In this document: piece by piece, positions 23,817 through 33,018 of the stretch
Layout of the letters: every line of letters starts with the position of its first letter
Position numbering within the stretch: position 1 is the first letter of the stretch
Program-made: the position numbers and the translations under genes
The notes under the pieces: model-generated
What the model was told of the DNA's origin: nothing
What the model saw: only the letters and a program-made list of their open reading frames with translations
Database searches by the model: none
DNA from: Anaerorhabdus sp964386325
GTDB lineage: Bacteria > Bacillota_I > Bacilli_A > Erysipelotrichales > Erysipelotrichaceae
Reading direction: 5' to 3'
Assembly (NCBI GenBank): GCA_964386325.1
Contig: CAYLQY010000005.1
Span: forward strand, 62,001-126,000
Length of the DNA stretch: 64,000 bases

Positions 23817-25181
23817 ATGAGTAAATTTTTATGGGGTGCTTCAACAAGCGCTTATCAAGTAGAAGGTGGATGGAATCAAGACGGTAAAGGTCCATCAATT
23901 CAAGATATCAGAACTGTACATGAAGGAACAGCGGATTTCAAGGTTTCAAGTGATCACTATAATCGTTTCCGTGAAGATGTCGCTTTATTCAAAGAGTTGG
24001 GGCTAAATGCATATCGTTTTTCAATAGCATGGACACGAATTCTTCCTAAAGGATATGGTGATACCAATCAACAAGGTATACAATTCTATCATGATTTAAT
24101 TGATGAATTACTGAGAAATAATATTGAACCAATTGTTACTATTTATCATTTTGATTTACCAGCAGAACTTGATAAAATTGGTGGATGGAGTAATAGGGAG
24201 GTAATTAATCATTATCTCGAGTTTACACGAATTTTATTTAAAGAATATGGCAATAAAGTAAAGTATTGGATCTCAATAAATGAACAAAATTCTATGGTGC
24301 TTTATGGTGGTGCTATGGGTACTGGTCAAAGAGATAAGAAAACTCTTTATCAACAAAGCCATCATATGTTTTTAGCACAGGCGAAAGCAATTAAACTTTG
24401 TCATGAAATGACGAATGGAAAAATTGGGCCAGCTTTAAACATTGCACATATCTATCCAAAGACTTGTAATCCATTAGATGTTTTAGCTGCACAAAATTTT
24501 GAAAGTTTGCGTAATTACTTATATATCGATATGACAGTCTATGGTAGATACAGCACAAATGCTTGGAATATCTTGGGCAAGATGGGGTGTCAACCAACCT
24601 TTGCTGAAGAAGATTATGATATCTTAGCTAACCAAAATCCGGATTTCATTTCGATTAACTATTATTGTTCAAAAACTGTTGAGCATTCAGATTCAAATGA
24701 ATGTAAATCACAAGAAGGTGATCAAGAAGTAGCGAATGTTGAGAGTGGTATTTATAAAGGAGTTAAGAATGAATACTTAGCAAATACAGAGTTTGGATGG
24801 CAAGTAGATCCAGTAGGATTCAGAATTACACTTAAGGATATCTATGAAAAATATCATCTGCCATTAATGATTAGTGAAAATGGTTTGGGTGCCTATGATG
24901 TAGTAGAAGATGATATGAAGATTCATGATCAATATAGAATTGATTACTATAAAACACATATTAATGAAATGCAAATTGCCATGGCAGAAGGGGTTGAAAT
25001 ATTCTCTTACTGTCCATGGTCAGCAATTGATTTAATCAGCACGCATCAAGGTTTTAGAAAAAGATATGGGTTCATCTATGTAGATCGTGATGAAGAAGAT
25101 TTGAAGACATTAAATCGATATAAGAAAGATAGTTTTTATTGGTATCGTCAAGTTATAGAATCTGATGGTAAAATTTTGTAA
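23817..25181 (+). CDS. bglA: 6-phospho-beta-glucosidase, GH1
   Basis: 454 aa cytoplasmic glycosidase splitting the phosphorylated beta-glucosides delivered by the PTS upstream. GH1 marks: FLWGASTSAYQVEGGWNQDGKG at the N-terminus, the acid/base Glu in SINEQN (~160, usually TFNEP), and the nucleophile Glu in LMISENGLG (~353). The NEQ variant is common in GH1 phosphoglycosidases. AAGGAGAAGGAAG precedes the ATG. Confidence 0.93.
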   Translation: MSKFLWGASTSAYQVEGGWNQDGKGPSIQDIRTVHEGTADFKVSSDHYNRFREDVALFKELGLNAYRFSIAWTRILPKGYGDTNQQGIQFYHDLIDELLRNNIEPIVTIYHFDLPAELDKIGGWSNREVINHYLEFTRILFKEYGNKVKYWISINEQNSMVLYGGAMGTGQRDKKTLYQQSHHMFLAQAKAIKLCHEMTNGKIGPALNIAHIYPKTCNPLDVLAAQNFESLRNYLYIDMTVYGRYSTNAWNILGKMGCQPTFAEEDYDILANQNPDFISINYYCSKTVEHSDSNECKSQEGDQEVANVESGIYKGVKNEYLANTEFGWQVDPVGFRITLKDIYEKYHLPLMISENGLGAYDVVEDDMKIHDQYRIDYYKTHINEMQIAMAEGVEIFSYCPWSAIDLISTHQGFRKRYGFIYVDRDEEDLKTLNRYKKDSFYWYRQVIESDGKIL

Positions 25182-25219
25182 TTGATAAAATGCTTACTAT
25201 GTAGTAAAGATATAAAAAG

Positions 25220-25250
25220 CCTTGTTCAGAAGATACTGAGCAAGGTTTTA
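25220..25250. terminator. Bidirectional terminator between bglA and the GGDEF gene
   Basis: CCTTGTTCAG pairs with CTGAGCAAGG (one G-T), with T-rich flanks on both strands. Confidence 0.85.
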
Positions 25251-25252
25251 AT

Positions 25253-26374
25253 TTAATTATTAGACCAATGAGCAACTTGATTTTTTCCATTAGTTTTTGC
25301 TTTGTATAAAGCCGAATCAGCATAACCAAGTAGTTCTAAATGGGATAGTGCTTTAGTTTCATGTAAGGTTGCATAACCAGCACTAATTGTAATTGAACAA
25401 CGTACGCTACCTGAATGAGGAACATTTAAATCTTTAACAGCAATAATAAAATCATTCATTTCTTTTTGAATCATATCGTGATTCGTAATCTGGGCAACAA
25501 CGACAAACTCTTCGCCGCCATATCTTGCCAAAAAATATTTCTTTGCGAAAGCAACTTTCTTCAATGTTTCACTTACTTTTGTTAGACAAAGATCACCTTG
25601 GACATGACCATAGGTATCATTGTAGGCTTTGAAATCATCAATGTCTAAAATCATTATTAGAAAATCTTTATTTGTTGCGACACTTCGATAAAATAGCTTT
25701 TCAATATATAGATCAAATCCTCTACGATTAGGCATTCGTGTTAATTCATCAGTTGTTGATTGTCTTCTAAAGAAACTCTTTGCGCGAATATTTTCAAGCT
25801 GCATATTGATGATGGTAATATCGAATCCTATACTTACAATCATACAGCATAAAGCATTGAGAATATCAGTGTTTGTAAGATACTGCCCACTCCCTTTTAT
25901 CAAGAATGTTGTGATGCAAAATGCAATTGTTGCGACAATGGATAACAGAACAGCATAAATAGGTTTAGAAACATGCAATATCGGAATAATCATTAAAAAT
26001 ACAAAGAAAGTTACAGCTGGTAAATTTGGTGTGATTACAGTTCCAACAGTAATGGTTAAAACAAAAATTGATATTGCAAAAAGATAATAAAAGTAAGTTA
26101 TATATTTTCGGTGTTTATTAACAAAGGTTAGGGTTAAAAAAGTTAATACACTATAGAAAAAAGTAAAGAATAGGTAGAAATACTTTAATTCCTTAACAAG
26201 CGAATTATTAGGCAGTGTTATTAAAAATAAGAAAAGACACATTCCCATTGAAAAAGTAATAGAACGTTTTAATAATGCATAGTTTGTTTTCTCAAGCTCG
26301 ATATGGTTTTCCTCATAAAATGAAGCATCGACACATCCAAAAAATAAGTTGTTTACAACTTCAACAAGCTTCAT
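25253..26374 (-). CDS. Membrane diguanylate cyclase (GGDEF)
   Basis: 373 aa. Start ATG 26374 follows TTGGAGGGA. About six hydrophobic segments (residues ~35-190) form a membrane sensor. A GGDEF domain follows (~205-373) with the active-site loop RYGGEEF, the DIDDFKAYNDTYGH metal/GTP site and an ISAGYA end. It should make cyclic di-GMP from two GTP. No inhibitory RxxD motif was noted at the usual distance. A counterpart phosphodiesterase is encoded at 29455. Confidence 0.9.
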   Translation of the reverse strand: MKLVEVVNNLFFGCVDASFYEENHIELEKTNYALLKRSITFSMGMCLFLFLITLPNNSLVKELKYFYLFFTFFYSVLTFLTLTFVNKHRKYITYFYYLFAISIFVLTITVGTVITPNLPAVTFFVFLMIIPILHVSKPIYAVLLSIVATIAFCITTFLIKGSGQYLTNTDILNALCCMIVSIGFDITIINMQLENIRAKSFFRRQSTTDELTRMPNRRGFDLYIEKLFYRSVATNKDFLIMILDIDDFKAYNDTYGHVQGDLCLTKVSETLKKVAFAKKYFLARYGGEEFVVVAQITNHDMIQKEMNDFIIAVKDLNVPHSGSVRCSITISAGYATLHETKALSHLELLGYADSALYKAKTNGKNQVAHWSNN

Positions 26375-26447
26375 TAGATTCCCTCCAAAATTCATATGAA
26401 AATCATATCATAGATGGATACCAATTCCTAGTTAGAGCAATGTAGTG

Positions 26448-26480
26448 TTGACAAACAGTTATACACTGTTATATACTGTT
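26448..26480 (+). promoter_or_regulatory. Promoter and operator of the GntR-ABC operon
   Basis: TTGACA (26448-26453), 18-bp spacer, TATACT (26472-26477). The spacer holds a perfect palindrome AACAGT-TATAC-ACTGTT (26454-26470); a third ACTGTT copy overlaps the -10 (26475-26480). Likely autorepression by the GntR protein. Confidence 0.72.
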
Positions 26481-26500
26481 TACAGGCAGAGGAGGAGACT

Positions 26501-26872
26501 ATGAAAATTATACTGAATAATTCTTCGATGACACCTATTTATGAACAATTAGTTGACCAAATTAAGGCGATGATTGTAGGTGACCAACTAAAAGAAGATG
26601 ATATCTTACCGTCTGTTCGAACTCTATCAAAGGATTTAAAAATTAGTGCCTTAACAGTCAAGAAAGCGTACGATACCCTTGAGGCAGAAGGCTTTACAGT
26701 TACAGTCCATGGAAAAGGAACCTATGTAGCTGGAAATAACAAAGAATTAATGATGGAGGAAAGAAAGAAAGAAGTAGAAGCTGATTTGGAAATGGCCATC
26801 CAAAAAGGTAGAAGAAGTGGAATGAGTGATCAAGAAATTTTACAATTAATTGATTTAATTATGGAGGGATAA
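26501..26872 (+). CDS. GntR-family regulator, YtrA type
   Basis: 123 aa, the short YtrA form: winged HTH only (PIYEQLVDQIKAMI, ILPSVRTLSKDLKISALTVKKAYDTLE, HGKGTYVAG; residues ~10-75) plus a ~45-residue helical tail used for dimerisation. Such proteins autoregulate an ABC transporter operon, and an ABC ATPase starts 3 bases after it. The operator candidate is in its promoter. Confidence 0.92.
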   Translation: MKIILNNSSMTPIYEQLVDQIKAMIVGDQLKEDDILPSVRTLSKDLKISALTVKKAYDTLEAEGFTVTVHGKGTYVAGNNKELMMEERKKEVEADLEMAIQKGRRSGMSDQEILQLIDLIMEG

Positions 26873-26874
26873 AA

Positions 26875-27720
26875 ATGTTAAAGGTAAATAATATTACAAA
26901 ACATTATGATCAATTCACGCTCAATTGTTCTTTGGGGATAAAACCAGGAACAATAACTGGCTTAATTGGTCAAAATGGTGCAGGAAAAAGTACAACATTC
27001 AAAGCAATTTTGGATTTGATAGAGATAGATTCAGGAAATATAGAAATTTTTGGAAAAGATAGTCATCAACTAACCAATAGTGATAAGGAAAATATTGGAG
27101 TTATCTTATCTGACTCAGGGTTTAGTGATTATTTTACAATAAAAGATTTACTACCAATTATGGCAAGTTTTTATAAGAATTTTAATAAAAGAGATTTTCT
27201 AAAGAACTGTCAAAAATTTAGTTTGCCTACAAACAAAAAGATTAAAGATTTTTCAACAGGAATGAAAGCGAAATTAAAAGCGATTGTAGCACTTTCACAT
27301 AACGCAAAATTATTGATTTTAGATGAACCTACTGCCGGACTCGATGTCATTGCGCGTGATGAATTGCTTGATATCATAAGAGGTTATATGGAAGAGAATG
27401 AAGATACTTCCATTCTTATAAGCTCACATATATCAACAGATTTAGAAGGACTTTGTGATGATATTTATATGATTCATGATGGTAAGATTGTACTACATGA
27501 AGAAACAGATGTTTTACTTAGTGATTATGCATTGCTTAAGGTTGATGTTGATCAATTTGCAGCACTAGATAAACAACATATTCTTAAATATAAGAAAGAA
27601 AATTTTGGCTATAGTTGCTTAACAAACCAAAGACAATTCTATCAAGAAAATTACCCATCAATTTCAATTGAAAAAGGCAATATTGATGAAGTAATTACAT
27701 TGATGGTGAGAGGAGAATAA
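26875..27720 (+). CDS. ABC transporter ATP-binding protein
   Basis: 281 aa cytoplasmic ATPase: Walker A GQNGAGKST (~38), signature FSTGMKAKLK (in place of LSGGQ), Walker B LLILDEPTAGLD, H-loop SSHIS. The variant signature is typical of YtrB/CcmA-like exporter ATPases. Three bases after gntR and two before the permease gene, so it is one operon. The cargo (often antimicrobial peptides or drugs in this class) is unknown. Confidence 0.92.
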   Translation: MLKVNNITKHYDQFTLNCSLGIKPGTITGLIGQNGAGKSTTFKAILDLIEIDSGNIEIFGKDSHQLTNSDKENIGVILSDSGFSDYFTIKDLLPIMASFYKNFNKRDFLKNCQKFSLPTNKKIKDFSTGMKAKLKAIVALSHNAKLLILDEPTAGLDVIARDELLDIIRGYMEENEDTSILISSHISTDLEGLCDDIYMIHDGKIVLHEETDVLLSDYALLKVDVDQFAALDKQHILKYKKENFGYSCLTNQRQFYQENYPSISIEKGNIDEVITLMVRGE

Positions 27721-27721
27721 T

Positions 27722-28384
27722 ATGAAGGGATTATTAATAAAAGACTTTAAACTTTTAGCATCACAAAAAACATTCTTTGTATCAATCGTTTTCTTTTCAA
27801 TAATTATGTTTTTTGGGAATTTTGATCCTTCATTTATTGTTGGTTATTTAACATTTATTTTCTCCTTATTTGTAATTAGTACAATTAGTTATGATGATTA
27901 CAATAATGGATTCGCATTCTTATTTACGTTACCAATAACGCGTAAAACTTATGTGCGTAGTAAGTTCGTATTGAGTTTAATATTAGGACTTACAAGTTGG
28001 GGATTCGCTATGATTCTAAGTGCTGGGGCAATCTATCTTTCTACAAAAACACTTGTAACTTTAGATTGGGTTTTATCACAATCTGTTGCGTGTTTAGTTA
28101 TCTTTACACTACTATCCATCATGATACCACTGCAACTCAAATTTGGTTCTGAAAAAAGTAGAATTGTAATGTTTATCTTCTATGGTGGGATATTTGGTAT
28201 AGGTGCTCTTATTACAGTGATTTTAGGACCAAATAATACACAAACATTATTGAATTCAATACTTTCATCAATAAGTTCAACAAATGAATTTGTAATTATG
28301 GGCATTATAGTATTGACGCTATTAGTCATCCTATTAAGTAGTTATATCGCAAGTATTAAAGTAATCAAAAACAAACAATTTTAA
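27722..28384 (+). CDS. ABC-2 type permease
   Basis: 220 aa with six hydrophobic segments, beginning MKGLLIKDFKLLASQKTFF as in ABC-2 membrane subunits of YtrA-type operons. It should pair with the ATPase upstream to form an exporter or a membrane-stress sensor. The motif TLPITRKTYVRSKF after the second span is a common coupling helix. Confidence 0.85.
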   Translation: MKGLLIKDFKLLASQKTFFVSIVFFSIIMFFGNFDPSFIVGYLTFIFSLFVISTISYDDYNNGFAFLFTLPITRKTYVRSKFVLSLILGLTSWGFAMILSAGAIYLSTKTLVTLDWVLSQSVACLVIFTLLSIMIPLQLKFGSEKSRIVMFIFYGGIFGIGALITVILGPNNTQTLLNSILSSISSTNEFVIMGIIVLTLLVILLSSYIASIKVIKNKQF

Positions 28385-28385
28385 G

Positions 28386-28405
28386 CTCACCTTCGGGTGA
28401 GTTTT
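28386..28405 (+). terminator. Terminator after the ABC permease
   Basis: CTCACC-TTCG-GGTGAG tetraloop hairpin followed by TTTT. Confidence 0.87.
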
Positions 28406-28415
28406 AATTTTCCTA

Positions 28416-28446
28416 TTGACTTGGAGTAGACTCTAAGTTGTATGAT
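28416..28446 (+). promoter_or_regulatory. MerR-type promoter with 19-bp spacer
   Basis: -35 TTGACT (28416-28421), -10 TATGAT (28441-28446), spacer exactly 19 bp. An 18-bp inverted repeat CTTGGAGT-AG-ACTCTAAG (28420-28437) fills it. MerR regulators activate such over-long promoters by twisting the DNA. A very similar site is at 48019-48049. Confidence 0.88.
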
Positions 28447-28475
28447 GATATTAAATAGAAAGTGAAGGACAACTT

Positions 28476-29012
28476 ATGACTAAAAAAGTTTTGATTTTAT
28501 CAGGAAGCCCACGTGTAAAAGGAAACTCTGATTTATTATGTGATGAATTTTTAAGGGGTGTAAAAGATGCCGGTAATGATGGTGAAATTATACGTATCGC
28601 ATCTAAAAAAATTGGATTTTGTACAGGGTGTGAAACGTGTTCAAAGACAAAGAAATGTTTTCAACAAGATGATATGTATGAAATACTTTCAAAGATGAAC
28701 AAAGCACAAGTAATCGTGCTTGCGACACCCGTGTATTTTTATTCTATGGATGGTCAAATGAAGACTCTCATTGATCGTACTTTACCGATTTACACGGAAC
28801 TAAAGGATAAAGAATTTTATATTATTTTAACTGCTGCAGAAACTGATAAAGAAAGTATGAATCCAACAATTGCTGGTTTTAGAGGATTCTTTGATTGTTT
28901 AGAAAATCCTATAGAAAAAGGAATACTTTATGGATTAGGAGTATGGAGAAAAGGTGAGGTAAAAGAGACTGCACTTATGGAAGAAGCATATAAAATGGGC
29001 TCAAAGGTATAG
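28476..29012 (+). CDS. NADPH-dependent FMN reductase / iron-sulfur-flavoprotein-like
   Basis: 178 aa flavodoxin-fold protein: KKVLILSGSPRVKGNSDLL binds FMN phosphate, followed by a Cys cluster FCTGCETCSKTKKC (~47-60) and LATPVYFYSMDGQMKTLIDR (~85-105). The Cys-rich loop is typical of the Isf/NADPH-FMN oxidoreductase family, which acts on quinones, oxygen or xenobiotics. Driven by the MerR promoter and followed 3 bases later by the regulator gene. Confidence 0.88.
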   Translation: MTKKVLILSGSPRVKGNSDLLCDEFLRGVKDAGNDGEIIRIASKKIGFCTGCETCSKTKKCFQQDDMYEILSKMNKAQVIVLATPVYFYSMDGQMKTLIDRTLPIYTELKDKEFYIILTAAETDKESMNPTIAGFRGFFDCLENPIEKGILYGLGVWRKGEVKETALMEEAYKMGSKV

Positions 29013-29014
29013 TT

Positions 29015-29380
29015 ATGCTTATTGCTGAAGTCAGTAAAAAATATGAGATAACTGCGGATACATTACGTTATTATGAGCGAATTGGATTAATTCCAACTGT
29101 TCATCGCAATGTGAGTGGAATTCGTGATTATTCTGAAGAAGATTGTAATTGGGTGCAATTCATTAAATGTATGAGAGGTGCTGGCTTATCGATTGAATCA
29201 CTTGTAGAGTATGTTACTCTTTTTCAACAAGGAGACTCAACTTTAGAAGCACGCAAACTATTATTAATTGAAGAAAGAAAAGAAGTATTGAAACGAATAA
29301 GAGAAATGAATGAAGTTTTAGAACGTTTAAATTATAAAATTAAAAATTACGAAACAAATGCTGCAAAATTAAATAAATAA
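29015..29380 (+). CDS. MerR-family regulator, AdhR/NmlR-like
   Basis: 121 aa: N-terminal winged HTH (IAEVSKKYEITADTLRYYERIGLIP, then GIRDYSEEDCNWVQFIKCMRGAG) and a C-terminal coiled coil. The operator sequence in the promoter upstream resembles the CTTGGAGT-type sites of AdhR/NmlR proteins that sense aldehydes or electrophiles (family knowledge). Cotranscribed with the flavoprotein. Confidence 0.9.
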   Translation: MLIAEVSKKYEITADTLRYYERIGLIPTVHRNVSGIRDYSEEDCNWVQFIKCMRGAGLSIESLVEYVTLFQQGDSTLEARKLLLIEERKEVLKRIREMNEVLERLNYKIKNYETNAAKLNK

Positions 29381-29395
29381 TAAAATGAAGTAAAT

Positions 29396-29446
29396 AAAAA
29401 CCCTATAAGTAAAGGCTAAAATTAGCACTTACCAACAGGGTTTTTA
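29396..29446. terminator. Bidirectional terminator between merR and the EAL gene
   Basis: Outer AAAACCCT/AGGGTTTT pairing with inner short stems GTAA/TTAC and GCTAA/TTAGC; T runs on both sides. Confidence 0.75.
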
Positions 29447-29454
29447 AATTGTTT

Positions 29455-30750
29455 CTATTCTGAATAGCTATCTAAAAGTGTATTGAAATCAGCCATAGGC
29501 ATAGGTTTATGATAATAGAATCCTTGTATTGCATCACAACCACATTGTAATAAGAAGTCGACATATTCTTTCGTTTCTACACCTTCTGCAACAACCTTCA
29601 TATGGAGTGATTTTATTAAATCAATCATTGTTTTTATAATAACTTTATTTTCCTCGTTAATGCTTCGTACAAAGAATTCACGATCCATTTTTATTGCATC
29701 AAATGCAGCATTTAAAAGCACATTGAAGGAAGAAAATCCATTGCCAAAATCGTCTAAAGAACAAGAGAATCCGGCATCTTTTATTTCTTTAATTATCTTT
29801 TTTAAACGATCGGTATCATCAAGTGAAATTGATTCCATTAACTCAAACTCAATAAGATTAAGTGGAATTGAATATTTCTCTACAACTTTTTTATAATCGC
29901 TGATGAAGTCATCATCATAGAATTCGGGTTTTGATATATTAAAACTAATTGGGACAACAGGCTTGTTTGAACGTATCCGCTCATCAAGCATTTTACAAAC
30001 AACATCAAAAATATCGAGATCAATCACATAAATATAGGTATTTTTAATGAGAATAGGTAAAAAATCAGAAACTGGAATAAAATTACCATTCGCATCAATC
30101 CAACGTATTAAAGATTCAGCGCCAATAATTTTATTTGTATACGGATCTACTTTTGGTTGAAGATAAGGAACAAATTCGTAATTAAAGAATGCTTGAGCAG
30201 TTCTGAATTCTAGGTCACATTGACTCATATATTTTTCACTATAGGTATCATCATAGAGTTCATAACAATGGGAACGATTTGTAAGAGTTTCACTTTGTTT
30301 TCTAGAAATATTCGCTAAATGATAGGCTTCTTCAAAATCACAATCATGATGATTGAGTGGAAAAATACCAAACGATTCAAAATTATTACGATGTATACGA
30401 GGGTCATCAATGCGGTAGCAAAGATCAATCAATTTTGGCATACGTGTATATAAAAAGTCATGAATATTGGAATACGCAAAAAGAATGACGAAATTATCAC
30501 TAAAGTCATGAGCAATTGATTCACCATCATCCAAGAAATCAGCTACTTTATGATAAATAAGCTTAAGAATTTCGTTGCCACCTTCATAACCATAGAGGCA
30601 ATTGAAATAGCGAAAATTTTTAATATTCATAGTAGCCAGCAAGTATTTTTCGGGAGTTTTTCTTGCCTCTTCATATTTAATTTTAATCCATTCACGGTTA
30701 TAACCACATATAACCGAATCAGTGTAATCGACTTCTAATTGAGTATTCAT
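29455..30750 (-). CDS. EAL-domain cyclic di-GMP phosphodiesterase with degenerate GGDEF
   Basis: 431 aa from ATG 30750 (GGAGATTTG upstream). Residues ~1-165 look like a GGDEF-like fold (MNIKNFRYFNCLYGYEGGNE) but without a GGDEF signature. The EAL domain (~180-425) retains the catalytic series: ESLIRW (E of EAL), FNISKPEF, ELMES, DDFGNGFSS, IKMDREF, VAEGVET and IQGFYYHKP. It should hydrolyse cyclic di-GMP. It is soluble, with no membrane segment. Together with the cyclase at 25253 it gives a local write/erase pair. Confidence 0.88.
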   Translation of the reverse strand: MNTQLEVDYTDSVICGYNREWIKIKYEEARKTPEKYLLATMNIKNFRYFNCLYGYEGGNEILKLIYHKVADFLDDGESIAHDFSDNFVILFAYSNIHDFLYTRMPKLIDLCYRIDDPRIHRNNFESFGIFPLNHHDCDFEEAYHLANISRKQSETLTNRSHCYELYDDTYSEKYMSQCDLEFRTAQAFFNYEFVPYLQPKVDPYTNKIIGAESLIRWIDANGNFIPVSDFLPILIKNTYIYVIDLDIFDVVCKMLDERIRSNKPVVPISFNISKPEFYDDDFISDYKKVVEKYSIPLNLIEFELMESISLDDTDRLKKIIKEIKDAGFSCSLDDFGNGFSSFNVLLNAAFDAIKMDREFFVRSINEENKVIIKTMIDLIKSLHMKVVAEGVETKEYVDFLLQCGCDAIQGFYYHKPMPMADFNTLLDSYSE

Positions 30751-30931
30751 ATCAAATCTCCTAGGGTGATTAATGGTAATATTTAGTACTATTATAAAAC
30801 AACATTGGAAGTAAAGATATGCTTTCATTACTATAAAATATATTTTTTTAGGAGAAAATACAGATAAAAATTAGCATATAAGGATAATAGTAAAAAATCA
30901 CAAGAATAAAAATTTGTATTAAAAAAATAAA
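30751..30931. other. AT-rich divergent intergenic region
   Basis: Lies between the EAL gene and the PTS promoter. No ORF or RNA was recognised; it should contain the EAL promoter, but no convincing -35/-10 pair was seen. Confidence 0.4.
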
Positions 30932-30969
30932 AGAAAACGCTTGCATTTTAAAAAATCATGAGTTATAGT
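30932..30969 (+). promoter_or_regulatory. PTS-MupG operon promoter with cre site
   Basis: TTGCAT (30941-30946), 17-bp spacer, TATAGT (30964-30969). The 14-mer AGAAAACGCTTGCA (30932-30945) fits the CcpA cre consensus at 12 of 14 positions and overlaps the -35. Confidence 0.8.
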
Positions 30970-30981
30970 TTGATTGTAAAG

Positions 30982-30995
30982 GTGGTATATACCAC
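30982..30995 (+). promoter_or_regulatory. GntR/HutC-type operator
   Basis: Perfect 14-bp palindrome GTGGTATATACCAC just after the transcription start, a typical place for a roadblock repressor. The core TGGTATATACCA is like HutC-subfamily sites; the regulator encoded at 35010 is the candidate. Confidence 0.7.
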
Positions 30996-31023
30996 GAGTA
31001 AATGGGCTTAGAAAGGGGTTTTT

Positions 31024-31320
31024 ATGAAAATTTGTTTGATTTGTTGCGCAGGGATGAGCACAAGTGCAATTGTAAAGAAAATGCAAGATGCTGCAACTGA
31101 ACAAGGTATTGAAGCAGAGATTTGGGCAGTTGGAGAGGCACAAGCGAAAGAGAATGTAGAAAAAGCAGATGTAATTCTACTAGGTCCACAAATTAGATTT
31201 GCATTATCAAGAATTCAAGCATTGGATCCAAATAAACCAGTAGCTGCAATCGATATGATGAGCTATGGCAAAATGGATGGTAAAAAAATATTGGCTGATG
31301 CAATAGCACTTATTAAATAG
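31024..31320 (+). CDS. PTS lactose/cellobiose-family EIIB
   Basis: 98 aa cytoplasmic phosphocarrier. ICLICCAGMSTSAIV holds the active cysteine (C7, aligned to CSAGMSTS of chitobiose EIIB). First gene of the operon, behind AAAGGGG. It passes phosphate from EIIA (32702) to the sugar in EIIC. Confidence 0.93.
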   Translation: MKICLICCAGMSTSAIVKKMQDAATEQGIEAEIWAVGEAQAKENVEKADVILLGPQIRFALSRIQALDPNKPVAAIDMMSYGKMDGKKILADAIALIK

Positions 31321-31357
31321 CTATTGTTCGCATAAACTAAATTTTAAGGAGGATAAA

Positions 31358-32647
31358 ATGAACGGTTTAGTAAATTGGATGGAACGTAACTTTGTTCCTA
31401 TCGCAGCAAAAATTGGTTCTCAACGTCATCTAGTGGCAATAAGAGATGCATTTATCTCAATCATGCCGATTACAATGGCAGGAGCTATTGCTTCATTAAT
31501 TAACGTATTTGTTAGAGATTTACCTACAATGTGGAAAATGACAGACTTCGTTACTGCCATGGCACCGGTAATCAGTGTAAATGGTAACGTATGGTGGGGA
31601 ACTACTGTTATTCTTGCATTAGCATTTGTTATTTCATTAGGTTATAACTTATCAAAGAGTTATGATGTGAATCCACTTGCTGGAGGACTTGTAGCCTTAT
31701 CAGCATTCCTTGTAACAACAAGACAATCTCAACCTGATGCAGGATGGGGTTACTTCCACTGGGGAGAATTTGGTGCTAGTGCACTATTCACAGCATTATT
31801 CATTGGCTTAATAGCTACAATGATTTATGTATTCCTTATGAAGAATAACATCACAATTAAAATGCCAGATGTTGTTCCACCAGCAGTTTCTAAAGCTTTC
31901 GCAGCAATTATTCCAGGAACAGTTGCAATTTATATCTTCGCAATCATTGCATACCTATTCTCAACATTTGTTGGAATGGCATTCAATGACTGGGTATTTA
32001 AAATAATTCAAGGACCATTTATCAATTTGGTTCAAGGATTACCTGCAGTATTAATTCTTACATTTGTTGTTCAATTATTCTGGTTCTTTGGATTACATGG
32101 AACTAACGTATTAGCTCCAGTATTAGATGGTGCTTGGCTAACTGCATTACTTGATAACAATAATGCTTACATGGCAGGGACAAAACTAAATGAACTACCT
32201 TATCTTTGGACTCGTGGATCATTCGATGCTTATGCATGGATGGGTGGAGCAGGATGTACAATTGCATTAGTTATTGCATTATTAATTTTCTCTAAACGTG
32301 AAGATGAAAAAGCAGTAGCAAAAATATCAGCTCCAATGGGTATCTTCAATATTAATGAACCAGTAGCATTTGGTCTACCAATCGTATTAAATGCAGTGTA
32401 TTTAATCCCATGGATTCTCATTACACCAATACTTGTAACAATTGGTTATCTATTTACAGCTGCTGGCATTATTCCACCAGTATTTATCCAAGTACCATGG
32501 ATTGTTCCACCAGTATTCTATGCATTCCTTGCAACAGGTGGTAACTTTATTGCAGCGGGAGTCGCTTTATTGAACCTTGTAATTGCAATCTTCTTATGGT
32601 CAATTTTCGTAAAAGTTGCAAATACAATCAAACCATCTCAAGACTAA
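31358..32647 (+). CDS. PTS lactose/cellobiose-family EIIC
   Basis: 429 aa permease with about ten membrane spans. The FINEPVAFG-type motif is seen as FNINEPVAFGLP, and WFFGLHGTNV is a second family mark. Start ATG behind AAGGAGG. With EIIB and EIIA it imports a disaccharide-like substrate; the MupG gene downstream suggests a MurNAc-GlcNAc-type or related amino-sugar disaccharide (inference). Confidence 0.93.
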   Translation: MNGLVNWMERNFVPIAAKIGSQRHLVAIRDAFISIMPITMAGAIASLINVFVRDLPTMWKMTDFVTAMAPVISVNGNVWWGTTVILALAFVISLGYNLSKSYDVNPLAGGLVALSAFLVTTRQSQPDAGWGYFHWGEFGASALFTALFIGLIATMIYVFLMKNNITIKMPDVVPPAVSKAFAAIIPGTVAIYIFAIIAYLFSTFVGMAFNDWVFKIIQGPFINLVQGLPAVLILTFVVQLFWFFGLHGTNVLAPVLDGAWLTALLDNNNAYMAGTKLNELPYLWTRGSFDAYAWMGGAGCTIALVIALLIFSKREDEKAVAKISAPMGIFNINEPVAFGLPIVLNAVYLIPWILITPILVTIGYLFTAAGIIPPVFIQVPWIVPPVFYAFLATGGNFIAAGVALLNLVIAIFLWSIFVKVANTIKPSQD

Positions 32648-32655
32648 ATAATTAA

Positions 32656-32676
32656 AGAGGGGGTTTATCCCCCTCT
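32656..32676 (+). terminator. Strong hairpin between EIIC and EIIA genes
   Basis: AGAGGGGG / CCCCCTCT with a TTTAT loop, but only a weak T tract. Probably a partial terminator or an mRNA-stability element inside the operon. Confidence 0.6.
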
Positions 32677-32701
32677 ATCTTATTTTAAAACAGGAGGCAG
32701 T

Positions 32702-33010
32702 ATGGAAGGATTAGAACTAATCGCGTTTCAAATTATTTCAGCAGTAGGAACAGCCCGCTCTTTTTATATCGAAGCTATTCAAGACGCAAAACGTGGAGAC
32801 TTTGAAGAGGCTAGAAATAAAATAAAAGAAGGTAGTAATTTGTTTCTTGAAGGGCACCATGCACATGCTGAATTGATTCAAAAAGAGGCAAATGGTGAAA
32901 TTAATACAATTACCTTATTGCTTATGCATGCCGAGGATCAACTGATGAGTGCCGAAGCATTTAAGATTATCGCAGAAGAATTTATTGATGTATACGAAAG
33001 CAGAAAGTAG
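32702..33010 (+). CDS. PTS lactose/cellobiose-family EIIA
   Basis: 102 aa helical trimer protein. The phosphohistidine lies in the HHAHAELIQKEA block (~59-70), as in LacF/CelC; the C-terminal LMHAEDQLMSAEAFK is also typical. CAGGAGG precedes the ATG. It accepts phosphate from HPr and gives it to EIIB at 31024. Confidence 0.93.
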   Translation: MEGLELIAFQIISAVGTARSFYIEAIQDAKRGDFEEARNKIKEGSNLFLEGHHAHAELIQKEANGEINTITLLLMHAEDQLMSAEAFKIIAEEFIDVYESRK

Positions 33011-33018
33011 GAATTAAA

